Of a stretch of DNA of 64,000 nucleotides, positions 1 through 8,668 are shown piece after piece (within the stretch, counting starts at the first letter, position 1; every line of letters begins with the position of its first letter). The notes under the pieces were generated by a model that saw only the letters and a list, made by a program, of their open reading frames with translations, was not told the origin of the DNA and did no database searches. Origin of the DNA: Saprospiraceae bacterium (lineage in GTDB: Bacteria > Bacteroidota > Bacteroidia > Chitinophagales > Saprospiraceae); assembly GCA_020627535.1 (NCBI GenBank), contig JAHDGU010000015.1:23658-87657 (forward strand), read 5' to 3'. Made by a program: the position numbers and the translations under genes.

Positions 1-2
1 GA

Positions 3-1919
3 GGAAATATTATCTCTGTGATTGATGTGGTGGACCAAAATGGCAATGAAATGGATAATGCCTTTTGGAATGGGCAAGCAATGTTTTATGGCAACGGAGA
101 CCAGGTATTTTCTGATTTGGCCGCGGCACTTGATGTGGCTGGACATGAGATCAGTCATGGAGTAGTGCAGACCACTGCCAATCTAGAGTATATCGGCCAA
201 TCTGGAGCGATGAACGAATCTTTTGCTGATATCTTCGGTGCCATGATCGACCGCGATGACTGGCAGATGGGAGAGGATGTGGTCATTGCAGGTTTTCCTT
301 CAGGAGCTCTCAGAGATCTCAGCAATCCCAATCAAGGGCTCGCCGGCCCTCAAGATATTAACAGAGGATGGCAGCCTGATCACATGGATGAGTTTGTAGA
401 ACTAGATAATACGCCTGAGCAAGACAATGGAGGCGTCCATATCAATAGTGGAATTCCCAACAAGGCCTTCCATAACTACGCTGTGCTAGTAGGTAAGTCC
501 AAAGCGGAGCGTGTATTTTATCGAGCATTGCTGGTCTACTTGACCAAGTCTTCTCAGTTTGTAGATCTTAGACTGGCTGTGGAGGCTTCCGCCAAAGACC
601 TATTTGGTGATGGGTCAACTGAGATGTCTGCAGCGTCCGAAGCTTTTGTGATGGTCGGTATCGGTAATACTGGAGGCAGTGATACGCAAGAAGATCTAGA
701 CACCAATCCAGGAGATGAGTATGTCATCTGTACGGACTGGAATCAGAGCACACTCTATATATTCAATGAAACTACAGGAGAGTTTTTTCTCAATCCTGTG
801 AGAGTGAATGGTGTCAATGTTGATGGTCCTTTTTCCAAGCCAAGTGTGACAGACGATGGTGCCACAGTCGTCTATGTGGCTAGTGATAATACAGTCAGAG
901 CCCTTGGTATTGATTATCAGACAGGTAATGTCACGCAGCAAGTCATTGGCTCAGAGCCCATTTGGCGATCTGCCGTCATCAGTAAAGATGGCAACCGCAT
1001 TGCTGCAATCACCGATGAGCTGGTCAATGAGATCTTGGTCTTTGACTTTTCTACCGGACAGACTTTGTCCGAGACATTTGAGCTCTTCAATCCCACATTT
1101 AGCAATGACCCCAATGTCTCCACTGGAGACGTCGACTATGCAGACGCTATGGAGTTTGATCCGAGTGGTGAGTTCCTCATGTATGATGCGCAGAGCACGA
1201 TCGAGAGTGATTTTGGTAGTGATATCAGCTACTGGGATATTGGATTCTTGGAAGTTTGGGATGCGGATGCGGAGGACTTTGGGAGCGGTAGGATTGAAAA
1301 GCTTTTTTCACAGTTGCCAGAAAATACAAGCATTGGCAACCCGACTTTCTCAAAGAACTCTCCATTCATCATCTCTTTTGACTTTTTTGATGGAAATCAG
1401 AATGCCTATGCAGTACTTGGTGCCAATATAGAGACAGGAGATGTGGGGACGATCCATGAGCAATCTGGCCTTGGATATCCAAGCTACTCAGTCACGGATG
1501 ATCAGATAATCTATGATGATCCTGCCAATGACAATATCAGCATCAAAAATGTCCAGGCTAATAAGATCCAAGGCTCTGGCTCGGATGCAGACTATATTCA
1601 AGGAGGTAGATGGGGCACATGGTATGCTGATGGTGAACGTGATCTGACGACTAGCACCTCAGACCCTATAGCGACGATAGAGGCCAATGTATCACCCAAT
1701 GCATTTACGACCGAGTTTGTCATTGACTTTGGGCGAGTGGTAGAGATCAGTCATCTAGAGATCAGTGATATGAACGGACGATCGGTCTGGCAAGATGGAG
1801 CGCAGAGGGATGCCACTCAGAGCTATACAGTAAGACCTAGCAACTTGACACTGGGAGTTTACCTACTGCGAGTAGAGACATCCGAAGGTCGATACATGAC
1901 GCAGCTGATCAAAAAATAA
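3..1919 (+). CDS. M4 (thermolysin-like) metallopeptidase with T9SS C-terminal sorting domain, 5' end outside window
   Basis: Secreted zinc endopeptidase whose N-terminal part lies left of the window; the frame is open from base 3. The zinc motif HEISH is near residue 43 of the visible part, the third ligand lies in GAMNESFADIFG about 20 residues later, and the transition-state histidine is in GGVHINSGIPNKAF. These are the M4 signatures in the right order. The peptidase domain ends around residue 220. It is followed by about 320 residues of short repeated strands that look like a TolB/WD-type propeller, and by a final segment of about 80 residues with the features of a T9SS type A domain (SPNAF, LEISDMNGR, GVYLLRVE, terminal LIKK). 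Export across the outer membrane is therefore inferred. The next gene starts 3 bases after the stop. Confidence 0.9.
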   Translation, partial: GNIISVIDVVDQNGNEMDNAFWNGQAMFYGNGDQVFSDLAAALDVAGHEISHGVVQTTANLEYIGQSGAMNESFADIFGAMIDRDDWQMGEDVVIAGFPSGALRDLSNPNQGLAGPQDINRGWQPDHMDEFVELDNTPEQDNGGVHINSGIPNKAFHNYAVLVGKSKAERVFYRALLVYLTKSSQFVDLRLAVEASAKDLFGDGSTEMSAASEAFVMVGIGNTGGSDTQEDLDTNPGDEYVICTDWNQSTLYIFNETTGEFFLNPVRVNGVNVDGPFSKPSVTDDGATVVYVASDNTVRALGIDYQTGNVTQQVIGSEPIWRSAVISKDGNRIAAITDELVNEILVFDFSTGQTLSETFELFNPTFSNDPNVSTGDVDYADAMEFDPSGEFLMYDAQSTIESDFGSDISYWDIGFLEVWDADAEDFGSGRIEKLFSQLPENTSIGNPTFSKNSPFIISFDFFDGNQNAYAVLGANIETGDVGTIHEQSGLGYPSYSVTDDQIIYDDPANDNISIKNVQANKIQGSGSDADYIQGGRWGTWYADGERDLTTSTSDPIATIEANVSPNAFTTEFVIDFGRVVEISHLEISDMNGRSVWQDGAQRDATQSYTVRPSNLTLGVYLLRVETSEGRYMTQLIKK

Positions 1920-1922
1920 TCA

Positions 1923-2324
1923 ATGTCTCACTTTGATCTCAATCATAAGAATAAATTGACGCTCGTCAAAATGATGCATAGCATACTTGTCGCAGATAAG
2001 AAAGAAGATGCTAAGGAATGGCAATATTTTGATTATGTCTGTAAAGAACTTGGGTTGCGTCGAGAGGATATCATAGGAGTAGAGAAAAGTGAAATTCCGC
2101 CGATGGAAAAAGATCGGATGGCAATGTTTTACTACCTGCTATTCTTGACAAAGATTGATCAGCAGCTCGATGCAGAAGAAGAGCTGCGTATCCATGAGTT
2201 TGCCTTGAAGTTGGGATTTAATGAATTGATGGCGCAAGATTTTATCGAACTGATGAAGGCTCATTTAGACGGGCCAGTAGCAATCGAGGATATGATCGCA
2301 GTGATCAAGAAGTATATGAATTGA
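1923..2324 (+). CDS. Small helical protein, possibly TerB-like
   Basis: Cytoplasmic protein of 133 residues without signal peptide or membrane segment. It is almost entirely predicted helix, with charged and acidic positions spaced as in TerB-like domains (LVKMMHSILVADKK at the start, FLTKIDQQLDAEEELRIHEF in the middle). TerB-like proteins bind metal or act as small scaffolds, but no specific function can be assigned. The ATG follows the peptidase stop by 3 bases, so the two genes are probably co-transcribed. The family call is by look only. Confidence 0.6.
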   Translation: MSHFDLNHKNKLTLVKMMHSILVADKKEDAKEWQYFDYVCKELGLRREDIIGVEKSEIPPMEKDRMAMFYYLLFLTKIDQQLDAEEELRIHEFALKLGFNELMAQDFIELMKAHLDGPVAIEDMIAVIKKYMN

Positions 2325-2381
2325 ATTGCGGTGTGAGGAGCTCTTATACCATCGAGAGAGTGCTGGCGCATTCTGGCAGGT

Positions 2382-3146
2382 GTGTTTATTCTACTTTTCC
2401 ATATTGGTTGCAAGGAATACGAGCGAGACTCGCATCAGCAGACATCAAAAATTGATTTGGCATATCTGAATCCTAATCTGATTGACACAATTAGGGTCGA
2501 CAGTAAAGATGGCACCAATTGTTTCAATCACGACCTAGATTCATTGGTTGCGGTAGGCGAACACTATGCTCTTCGACTGGCAGATCATAGTACTCAGAAA
2601 GAGTTGATCAATTGGCACATGTTTATAGGTCCTCTCTTAGTTTCACAGCATGACTCGAATCGCTATCGTTTTATCGGTTGTTGCCTTTTGCCGGAAAACG
2701 GCAATTAGGACCTCCCATTTAAGAAACACTGCTTTGTCCAGTATGAGTTGGTATTGAAGGATAAATTCTATACATTTTCACGAGTCAATAGGATACCAGC
2801 AATAGAATTTGATGAGGATAGATTATCTGAGTTGAGTGCTCATATTAAGGACAGTGTCACATGTCTAGAGGAAGATTGGAGTCTTGCTCATGACTGCATG
2901 AATATTATTGAGGAGTATGAGTATCTACTCTTCGCAAGCCTACTGAGTGGCAGTGAGAAGTATAAGAAGGAATATCTGTCACTGCGCGAACGCATCTCTA
3001 TTGTTAATGCTGGACAGTTTTCGGAGTACTATGAAGGGAATATTTACCTACTGGCTTTGACTGGTTTGATCGACTTTCGAGACTATGATTTAGGTGGGCT
3101 CATGACGCATACACCATTGGACGAAGAGGGTAGGCACTGTTACTGA
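2382..3146 (+). pseudogene. Putative lipoprotein gene split by an in-frame TAG
   Basis: Two open stretches, 2382-2708 and 2748-3146, lie in the same frame and are separated only by a TAG at 2706-2708. Reading through it gives a continuous, compositionally uniform protein of about 254 residues. The start (GTG at 2382) is followed by a hydrophobic run ending in HIGC, a plausible lipobox, but the signal is short and has no basic N-terminus, so the true start is uncertain. The second half has no good start of its own (TTG at 2748). A hairpin with GCCG/CGGC stem sits at 2686-2702, directly before the stop codon. I do not recognise the family. Possible readings are a nonsense mutation, a sequencing error or, less likely, two separate genes. 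Confidence 0.5.
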
Positions 3147-3156
3147 GCTGAGAAGA

Positions 3157-3921
3157 CTAGATCTTGATAAATTTTCCTGCAAAATATTTCTTTGGATCGA
3201 TACATATTATGACATATACACCTGCACAGAGAGCTGTGATTTCGATCTTCTGACCAAATCCTTCTTGGACAATATCTCCTTTAGAGTTGAAAATAATGTA
3301 TGGAGCCTCACTTGGTGTGCCAACGAGCGTGATGATACGGGTTGCTGGATTTGGTGTGATGATTATCGGATCAGGAGAAATTGTCAGGAGAGAAGTTTCT
3401 AGTCCTTCTCCGGCGAAAAGCTCTTTATTGGGTATCGTACTTCTTACCAATTGTATGGCAATAACTCTTGAATCCCAGCAGCTGGCATCCGATGGGTCTT
3501 CTTCACTAAATTCTATTTCGATGTAACTCCAGAGTGTATCATTCCCATTAATCTCGAGAACTGCTATATAGCGATTGGGCTCTCCCGTTTGGTAGTCGGT
3601 CCAAAGACAGCCTACAGCTCCTAGAGCGATGGTCACTCTGTCGTCCCACGACTCAAATTTGCTACCACATTCCACCGGAGAAGAAATCAGAAAGGATGAA
3701 TTTCTGCTTTCAGCATAGTAATGGCCTACATCTGTCAGTATTTCACCACCGATGTTGACATCTTGGATTCCATCTTGATTGATATCGATAGAGTCTATGC
3801 CCCATGTATTGACGCAACAAATGGTGTCAAAGAGTTCAAAGCGCTCAACTTGAGCGTGGAGACAACCGATGGTAGCCGTCAATGAAGTAATAAAAGCAAA
3901 TCGAGAGAAGGCAAATGACAT
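3157..3921 (-). CDS. Secreted protein with T9SS C-terminal sorting domain
   Basis: Exported protein of about 254 residues. I place the start at the ATG ending at 3921 because it begins a normal signal peptide (MSFAFSRFAFITSLTATIGC..HAQ). The frame stays open upstream to a TTG at 4059, but that part has no signal character. The mature N-terminal part contains DINQDGIQD, a calcium-loop-like DxDxDG pattern, and several cysteines. The last 70 residues fit a T9SS sorting domain (ITPNPATRIITL, YIIFNSKGDI, AGVYVI, FIKI). The catalytic or binding role is unknown. It lies downstream of rluE on the same strand with a gap of about 130 bases. Confidence 0.75.
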   Translation of the reverse strand: MSFAFSRFAFITSLTATIGCLHAQVERFELFDTICCVNTWGIDSIDINQDGIQDVNIGGEILTDVGHYYAESRNSSFLISSPVECGSKFESWDDRVTIALGAVGCLWTDYQTGEPNRYIAVLEINGNDTLWSYIEIEFSEEDPSDASCWDSRVIAIQLVRSTIPNKELFAGEGLETSLLTISPDPIIITPNPATRIITLVGTPSEAPYIIFNSKGDIVQEGFGQKIEITALCAGVYVIICIDPKKYFAGKFIKI

Positions 3922-4055
3922 TCGTTTGTTTTTAAGGTAGTTCTCACAATGAAGTATACGTGATATCTCCCGTATTGGCTGCTTTGTACTCATTCTGAAT
4001 AGCTCTTGTAATATGTTGTCTATCGATCTCTTGCCGTACATACCCGAGATCTCAC

Positions 4056-4664
4056 TCAAAAAATCTCGCTCGACTCTATCTTCCTGACATCACCAGCCAC
4101 CATTTCACCAAGTAAAATTTTTCCTACGCGCACACGGACGAGCCTGAGTGTGGGATATCCCGCAGCAGCTGTCATTTTTCGGAGTTGACGATACTTTCCC
4201 TCGCTGATAGTGATCGATATCCATGAACTTGGGCCATGTCTATCATCTCGGATGCGATAGGGTGGTGGTGTAAAGTTTGGAACAGTGTCGAGTCTGTGGC
4301 ATGAGCAGGAACGCGTGCGATAAGGACGTTTGTCTACTGTGATTTCGACACCGGTCGACAGTTGTAGAATGGCTTCATCGCTGATTTCGCCATCGACGAG
4401 GACATAGTACTCTTTCTCGATTTTTTTGCTTCTCACTCTTTCACTGAGGATTCCATCGGTGGTCAGTAAGAGGAGCCCTTCTGATTTTTCATCGAGTCTG
4501 CCGATGGCCATAGTTCCTTCTGGGAAGTCATGTAATTCTCCCAACAATTTTTTCCTTCTTCGAATTTGCTGATTGCTGATGAACTGGGAGATGTATCCTG
4601 CTGGTTTGTAAAGAGCGAAGTGATTATGAGACACTTCAGTGTAATTCCCCAATCGCCTAGTCAA
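4056..4664 (-). CDS. rluE: RluE-type 23S rRNA pseudouridine synthase
   Basis: Converts a uridine in 23S rRNA to pseudouridine (U2457 for E. coli RluE). The RsuA/RluB/RluE signature GRLDEKSEGLLLLTTDG begins near residue 55, with the catalytic Asp at residue 58. The early KPAGYISQF matches the family N-terminus, and the C-terminal EGKYRQLRKM is the second family motif. There is no S4 domain, and the length of about 200 residues fits RluE rather than RsuA or RluB. The annotated start is a TTG overlapping the end of the upstream barrel gene by 8 bases; a GTG at 4634 is an alternative that loses 10 residues. It is the third gene of a minus-strand run from 6667. Confidence 0.85.
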   Translation of the reverse strand: MTRRLGNYTEVSHNHFALYKPAGYISQFISNQQIRRRKKLLGELHDFPEGTMAIGRLDEKSEGLLLLTTDGILSERVRSKKIEKEYYVLVDGEISDEAILQLSTGVEITVDKRPYRTRSCSCHRLDTVPNFTPPPYRIRDDRHGPSSWISITISEGKYRQLRKMTAAAGYPTLRLVRVRVGKILLGEMVAGDVRKIESSEIF

Positions 4665-5385
4665 TATAAACCACCTTCCTCAAAAATCGAATTCCCACAG
4701 AAATCTCGATCGTAAAGTTCCTCACCTGTCTGGCAGGTATCGTAATATTTGGGCCACCAGGATTTCTTGGATTGATGATGTCTTCTAGATCAAAAAACTG
4801 ATTATACTGCGGGCCAATGTCAGGCTGTAAACTCACTTCTAGAAATCCACCGACAAACTCAGAAAACTGATATTCCAGTCCACCACCTCCACTCACACCA
4901 TAAGTGAATTTATTCACGAAGTCAGTGAAGTAGTAATTGCTATAGAAACTCTGTTCTGCGGCGATCTCAGGTATATTGTTGTCAATATTGTACTCTGCTC
5001 GTAAACCAATGCTATAGTATGGTGTAATCGCTGATGCGCCATAAAACTTCTGCTTCACCCCAAAGCCGAGAACAATATTATTGAAGACCAACTCTTGCAC
5101 AGGAGGATTGAATCTAATACCATCCTGATTGATGACGCCATTGACGCGGATTGCGCTCCCGCGAGCATGATAGCCCAGTTGAGCATAAAAGTCGCGATTG
5201 CCTGATTCACTATTGCTCTCAACAAATGCTGCGATGTGATAGCGGAAGAGGAGGTCCCGCTCAAAGTTGTTCCACTTTTGCGATCCGATACTCGAGCCGC
5301 CTTTGATCCCAAAATGAGCTCCTTGCGCATAACCGATACTCGCAATGAGGAAGTAAGCAAGGAAAAGAAATAGTGGTTTTTTCAT
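4657..5385 (-). CDS. Outer-membrane beta-barrel protein (PorT-like fold)
   Basis: Outer-membrane protein of 242 residues. The signal peptide (MKKPLFLFLAYFLIASIGYAQ) is followed directly by GAHFGIKGGSS, the usual first strand of small Bacteroidota barrels. The rest alternates polar and hydrophobic residues in roughly ten strands and ends with ISVGIRFLRKVVYID. Proteins of this class include T9SS-associated PorT and many barrels of unknown role, so only the fold is assigned. The gene lies 4 bases after the glucosaminidase gene and overlaps rluE by 8 bases, so the three are probably one operon. Confidence 0.75.
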   Translation of the reverse strand: MKKPLFLFLAYFLIASIGYAQGAHFGIKGGSSIGSQKWNNFERDLLFRYHIAAFVESNSESGNRDFYAQLGYHARGSAIRVNGVINQDGIRFNPPVQELVFNNIVLGFGVKQKFYGASAITPYYSIGLRAEYNIDNNIPEIAAEQSFYSNYYFTDFVNKFTYGVSGGGGLEYQFSEFVGGFLEVSLQPDIGPQYNQFFDLEDIINPRNPGGPNITIPARQVRNFTIEISVGIRFLRKVVYID

Positions 5386-5389
5386 AGCA

Positions 5390-6667
5390 CTAATTTATGC
5401 GGATTTCGCTACCTAGTTTGAGTTCATTGCCCTGTAGCTTGTTGAGCCGCTTGAGCTCTTCTACACTCACGCCATAGAGTCTGCTGATGCTATACAATGT
5501 TTCGCCTCGCTCCACAAGATGTGTCACTTTCTCCTCAGACACTTTGCTCTCGTTCTTCTTGGGAGATGGATCCAGAGTGATCTCAAAGAGATATTCACCT
5601 GTCGCTTTTTCGATACTATGGCTCTCAGTGCGATGCTTGCGCGGATCTGTAGTTTTAGTTGCTTGTCTCGTAGCTAAGTGAGCTGGTAAGCTTTTGAACT
5701 TGATTTTTTTACCCTTCTTGGGCCGGTCGTAGGCTCTCATCTTATTGGCCTGCGCCAGGGCATCAGCCTTTATGCCATAGCGCTGAGCGATATCTCGGAG
5801 CGTCTCCTGACCATCAGCTTTGTGCCACTTGATGCTACCAGCATAGCCTTGATTCTTTGCTTCTAGGAATATCAGCTCACCATTTTGTAATCTGTGATTT
5901 TTGGGCCAGTCATTATATTTTGCGAGAGTTTCAGGACTCATCCCATAGGCTCGTGCAATATCCTCTAGTGCCATAGATTGCTTGTAGCGGAAAGCCTCAC
6001 TGCCATTGATCTTGCGAGTCTTGATACCTAGATCTTTGGCATTCGCTTGTCGCTCATAACCTTGATTTTCAGGGTCTTCCTTTTTCGCGACAGCGTAAAC
6101 ATCTTCTCCTGTTGTGCTGCGATCATACCCATGAAGGCCATACTTCTCGATCAGAGTGATGAGTAAGTCGGCATACTTTGGATTTGTTGCGTATCCAGAT
6201 TTTTTCAGGCCTCGTGCCCATGCCTTGTAGTCCATCGGATCTAGCTCAAAGAGAAAGCCATATCGATACGCCTTACGAGGATCTCTGAGAAACTCGGAGT
6301 GAAGCACGAAGGACTCCTCTGCACTTGCAAATACGCGGAAGCAGCTGGGTCTCAGACGGCCGTGAGCGTCCTTATCATCATCTTCGCGATAGTAAGTCTC
6401 TCCTGCCCAACTAGGGCCACACTTGATACCAAAGTGATTATTGGCCTCTACTGCTAGTGTGCTGCGACCAGAATTGCTTTCAAGGATCCCTTGCGCGAGC
6501 TTGATACTTGCCGGCACGCCAGTGGTGATCATCAACTCCTGCGCTATAAGGGAATATTTGGCAATGTAAGACTCTACAGCATTCTCATCAAGAGCGAAAC
6601 CTTGCTCCCAGTCATCGGCTATGAGGTTGATTGGCAGTAAGAAGCTTATTAATAAGTACTTATACAT
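5390..6667 (-). CDS. Glucosaminidase (GH73) with LysM domains
   Basis: Periplasmic or surface murein hydrolase that cuts N-acetylglucosaminyl bonds in peptidoglycan. After a signal peptide, residues 35-180 form the GH73 domain: the likely catalytic Glu is E63 in AQGILESNSGRS, followed by NNHFGIKC and a late YATNPKYADLL, all typical of flagellar-FlgJ/Auxiliary-type glucosaminidases. Three LysM-like segments follow (about 224-270, 280-325 and 383-425); the last (VERGETLYSISRLYGVS) is the clearest. They should hold the enzyme on the cell wall. It is the first gene of the minus-strand unit with the barrel gene and rluE. Confidence 0.88.
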   Translation of the reverse strand: MYKYLLISFLLPINLIADDWEQGFALDENAVESYIAKYSLIAQELMITTGVPASIKLAQGILESNSGRSTLAVEANNHFGIKCGPSWAGETYYREDDDKDAHGRLRPSCFRVFASAEESFVLHSEFLRDPRKAYRYGFLFELDPMDYKAWARGLKKSGYATNPKYADLLITLIEKYGLHGYDRSTTGEDVYAVAKKEDPENQGYERQANAKDLGIKTRKINGSEAFRYKQSMALEDIARAYGMSPETLAKYNDWPKNHRLQNGELIFLEAKNQGYAGSIKWHKADGQETLRDIAQRYGIKADALAQANKMRAYDRPKKGKKIKFKSLPAHLATRQATKTTDPRKHRTESHSIEKATGEYLFEITLDPSPKKNESKVSEEKVTHLVERGETLYSISRLYGVSVEELKRLNKLQGNELKLGSEIRIN

Positions 6668-6756
6668 GACGATCTAGTTTGATATGTCTGTCTTTCTCTA
6701 TCACAAGTTTTGTGCCGTATTTCTGAGGTCTTTGGGAGAAAAATCCGGAGCAAGAA

Positions 6757-6774
6757 CTTAACATCTCCTTAAGT
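6757..6774. promoter_or_regulatory. Operator-like inverted repeat, copy 1
   Basis: CTTAA-CATCTCC-TTAAG arms lie around a shared core within the 283-base region between the divergent glucosaminidase (start 6667) and DUF937 (start 6951) genes. A second copy lies 100 bases further on. No regulator is identified. Confidence 0.4.
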
Positions 6775-6788
6775 ACCCAAAAGCCCAC

Positions 6789-6796
6789 TACATTTG
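6789..6796 (+). promoter_or_regulatory. Bacteroidota -7 type promoter box
   Basis: TACATTTG fits the TAnnTTTG consensus of Bacteroidota promoters and points toward the DUF937 gene, 155 bases upstream of its start. No convincing -33 TTTG partner is visible. Confidence 0.3.
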
Positions 6797-6856
6797 TCCT
6801 AATCGTGGATGATAACAACGCCCGCTATAGCCCATGCAGTCTAGATGAGATACGAT

Positions 6857-6875
6857 CTTAAACATCTCTTTAAGT
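6857..6875. promoter_or_regulatory. Operator-like inverted repeat, copy 2
   Basis: CTTAAA-CATCTCT-TTTAAG-type arrangement, almost identical to the copy at 6757-6774 and on the same strand. The conserved core CATCTC plus complementary arms is what a dimeric transcription factor site would look like. Confidence 0.4.
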
Positions 6876-6879
6876 CTGG

Positions 6880-6894
6880 GCGCTTTCGCGCAAA
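6880..6894 (+). repeat. Hairpin word 1: GCGC-TTTC-GCGC-AAA
   Basis: Member of the dispersed stem-TTTC-stem'-AAA family. Intergenic, 56 bases before the DUF937 start. Confidence 0.6.
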
Positions 6895-6950
6895 TACATT
6901 GTAGGATTCCAGAACCATTTTTTACACATATATCAATCAACTAAGCACGT

Positions 6951-7562
6951 ATGGACAATTTAATCGAACTTCTACAGTCTCAGCTCGGAGGCAAAGCCAT
7001 GGACCTCCTAGCATCGCAGATCGGTGGAGGTAATAAAGACGCTACACAGGCTGCTACCAGCGGTATCGTCTCCATGCTCATGTCGGCTATGGCAAAAAAC
7101 GCCGCGACGCCAGATGGCGCAAATTCTCTGATCTCAGCAATCGACCGCGATCATGATGGGTCAATCCTGGACGATGTCGTTGGCATGCTAGGTGGCGGAC
7201 GCCAAATCTCCAATCCTAGAGCCGCCAATGGTGAAGGCATACTTGGGCATCTCCTCGGAGCCGGTCAAAAGCGCAATAATGCCGTCGAGATGATCTCTAG
7301 GATGAGCGGTCTGGACAAGAGCAATGTCGGAAGTCTGATGGTCCAGCTGGCGCCAATGGTGCTCGGTGCCATGGGCAAAGCAAGAAATCAAGGCAACCTC
7401 AACTCCAACAATTTGGTGAGTCTGCTTAGCAATTCTGTCCAGTCAAAAGCCAACAACAATGCTCAGATGGGCCTCATCGGCAAATTCTTGGATAAGGACG
7501 GCGATGGATCAGTCTTGGATGACTTGGCGGGTATGGGCCTCGATGCTTTCCTCAAGCGATAA
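6951..7562 (+). CDS. DUF937 protein with two calcium-type loops
   Basis: Protein of 203 residues rich in Gly, Ala, Asn and Met, with the DUF937 (YidB-like) layout: an N-terminal helix NLIELLQSQLGGKAMDLLAS, a repeat of similar helices, and two loops DRDHDGSILDD (65-75) and DKDGDGSVLDD (181-191). Both loops have the DxDxDG spacing of EF-hand or dockerin calcium sites. There is no signal peptide. The biological role of DUF937 proteins is not established. The upstream region is long (283 bases) and holds two operator-like repeats and a hairpin word; a terminator follows at 7596-7624, so it is probably a single-gene unit. Confidence 0.8.
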   Translation: MDNLIELLQSQLGGKAMDLLASQIGGGNKDATQAATSGIVSMLMSAMAKNAATPDGANSLISAIDRDHDGSILDDVVGMLGGGRQISNPRAANGEGILGHLLGAGQKRNNAVEMISRMSGLDKSNVGSLMVQLAPMVLGAMGKARNQGNLNSNNLVSLLSNSVQSKANNNAQMGLIGKFLDKDGDGSVLDDLAGMGLDAFLKR

Positions 7563-7595
7563 GCAGAGAATCAACAAGATCAAATATTTTTTTGG

Positions 7596-7624
7596 AAAAG
7601 GAGCGCACAATTTGCGCTCCTTTT
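7596..7624 (+). terminator. Rho-independent terminator after the DUF937 gene
   Basis: Perfect 11-base stem AAAAGGAGCGC / GCGCTCCTTTT with loop ACAATTT, 33 bases after the stop. Its A-rich and T-rich flanks mean it could work in both directions. Confidence 0.75.
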
Positions 7625-7643
7625 CGTTCTTTGGATAGATACG

Positions 7644-8615
7644 ATGATGAGATTAGTTATTCTACTTCTAGGCCTAGGACTCATGTCTTCTTGTGGAGAT
7701 CCGGGTACTCAAGCCGCTAGCGATACCACGAGACCTTCACATGAGTTGGGACTGCAGGAGCTGCTTGAGCGCTCGGCCCAGTACATCAATGTCGGGAGCT
7801 ACGAACTGGCGATCAAAGACCTGGAAGCGGCCATCCGCCTCGATTCACTCAATCCGCTCATCTACCATCGACTGGCAGACGCCCAGCTGGACTACTACCA
7901 GAGCCACAATGCGCTGACGACCATGATTGAGACCAGCAAGAAGTTTCCATCTCATCTGCATACGCAGCTCAAGCTATCAGAGTTTCACTACACTCTGGAG
8001 CAGTACGACGAGTCGATGAAGGTGATCGACGCCATCTTGAAAAAAGATCCTCAGCTCGATGAGGCCTACTTCATGATGGGGATGAACTTCAAAGCCAAAG
8101 GCGATATCGACAATGCAATCAAGAGCTTTCAGCGGACCACCGAGGTTAATGGTGATCACCATGACGGCTGGCTCATGCTAGGCACATTATACAGCAGCAA
8201 GGGAGACGAGCTTGCGCTCAAATGCTTTGACAATGCCATCCTCATCAATCCCAAGTCGGTCGAGGCGATGCATAATAAGGCATTCCATCTTCAAAATACT
8301 AATCGCATCGAAGAAGCCAAAAAGCTCTACAGGCAGATCAATGCTCAAAATCCGCAATACACGGATGCTTTCTTCAATACGGGAATTCTCTATCTGGAGC
8401 AGGATAGCCTTGCGCAAGCACTAGAGCACTTCAACATCGCCGTCAAGACAGATCCACAGTACGCTATGGGTTATTACTATCTCGGCATCACCTATGAAAA
8501 GCTCAACAACTCTAAGGCAGCCCTAGAGATGTACGATCAAGCACTACGAATCGTGCCGGAATTTGTCCGAGCCAAGGATGCTGCGGAGTATTTGAGAGCA
8601 AAGACTGAGGGGTAG
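7644..8615 (+). CDS. TPR-repeat lipoprotein
   Basis: Lipoprotein of 323 residues: the N-terminus ends in a lipobox (LGLMSSC, Cys near residue 17). From about residue 35 on it is built of about eight tetratricopeptide repeats with the W/LG-Y-A-F-A-P pattern (for example YELAIKDLEAAIRLDSLNP, YDQALRIVPEF). TPR arrays bind other proteins; in Bacteroidota such lipoproteins commonly assist envelope complexes, but no partner is visible here. The gene lies behind a terminator, and hairpin word 2 follows within 11 bases of its stop. Confidence 0.85.
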   Translation: MMRLVILLLGLGLMSSCGDPGTQAASDTTRPSHELGLQELLERSAQYINVGSYELAIKDLEAAIRLDSLNPLIYHRLADAQLDYYQSHNALTTMIETSKKFPSHLHTQLKLSEFHYTLEQYDESMKVIDAILKKDPQLDEAYFMMGMNFKAKGDIDNAIKSFQRTTEVNGDHHDGWLMLGTLYSSKGDELALKCFDNAILINPKSVEAMHNKAFHLQNTNRIEEAKKLYRQINAQNPQYTDAFFNTGILYLEQDSLAQALEHFNIAVKTDPQYAMGYYYLGITYEKLNNSKAALEMYDQALRIVPEFVRAKDAAEYLRAKTEG

Positions 8616-8625
8616 TTTTTTTGGA

Positions 8626-8640
8626 GGCCTTTCGGCCAAA
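8626..8640 (+). repeat. Hairpin word 2: GGCC-TTTC-GGCC-AAA
   Basis: Member of the dispersed family with a 4-base perfect stem. Lies between the TPR gene stop and the likely start of the next gene. Confidence 0.6.
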
Positions 8641-8668
8641 TGACATGCCTACTCTCATCTATAGGAGT

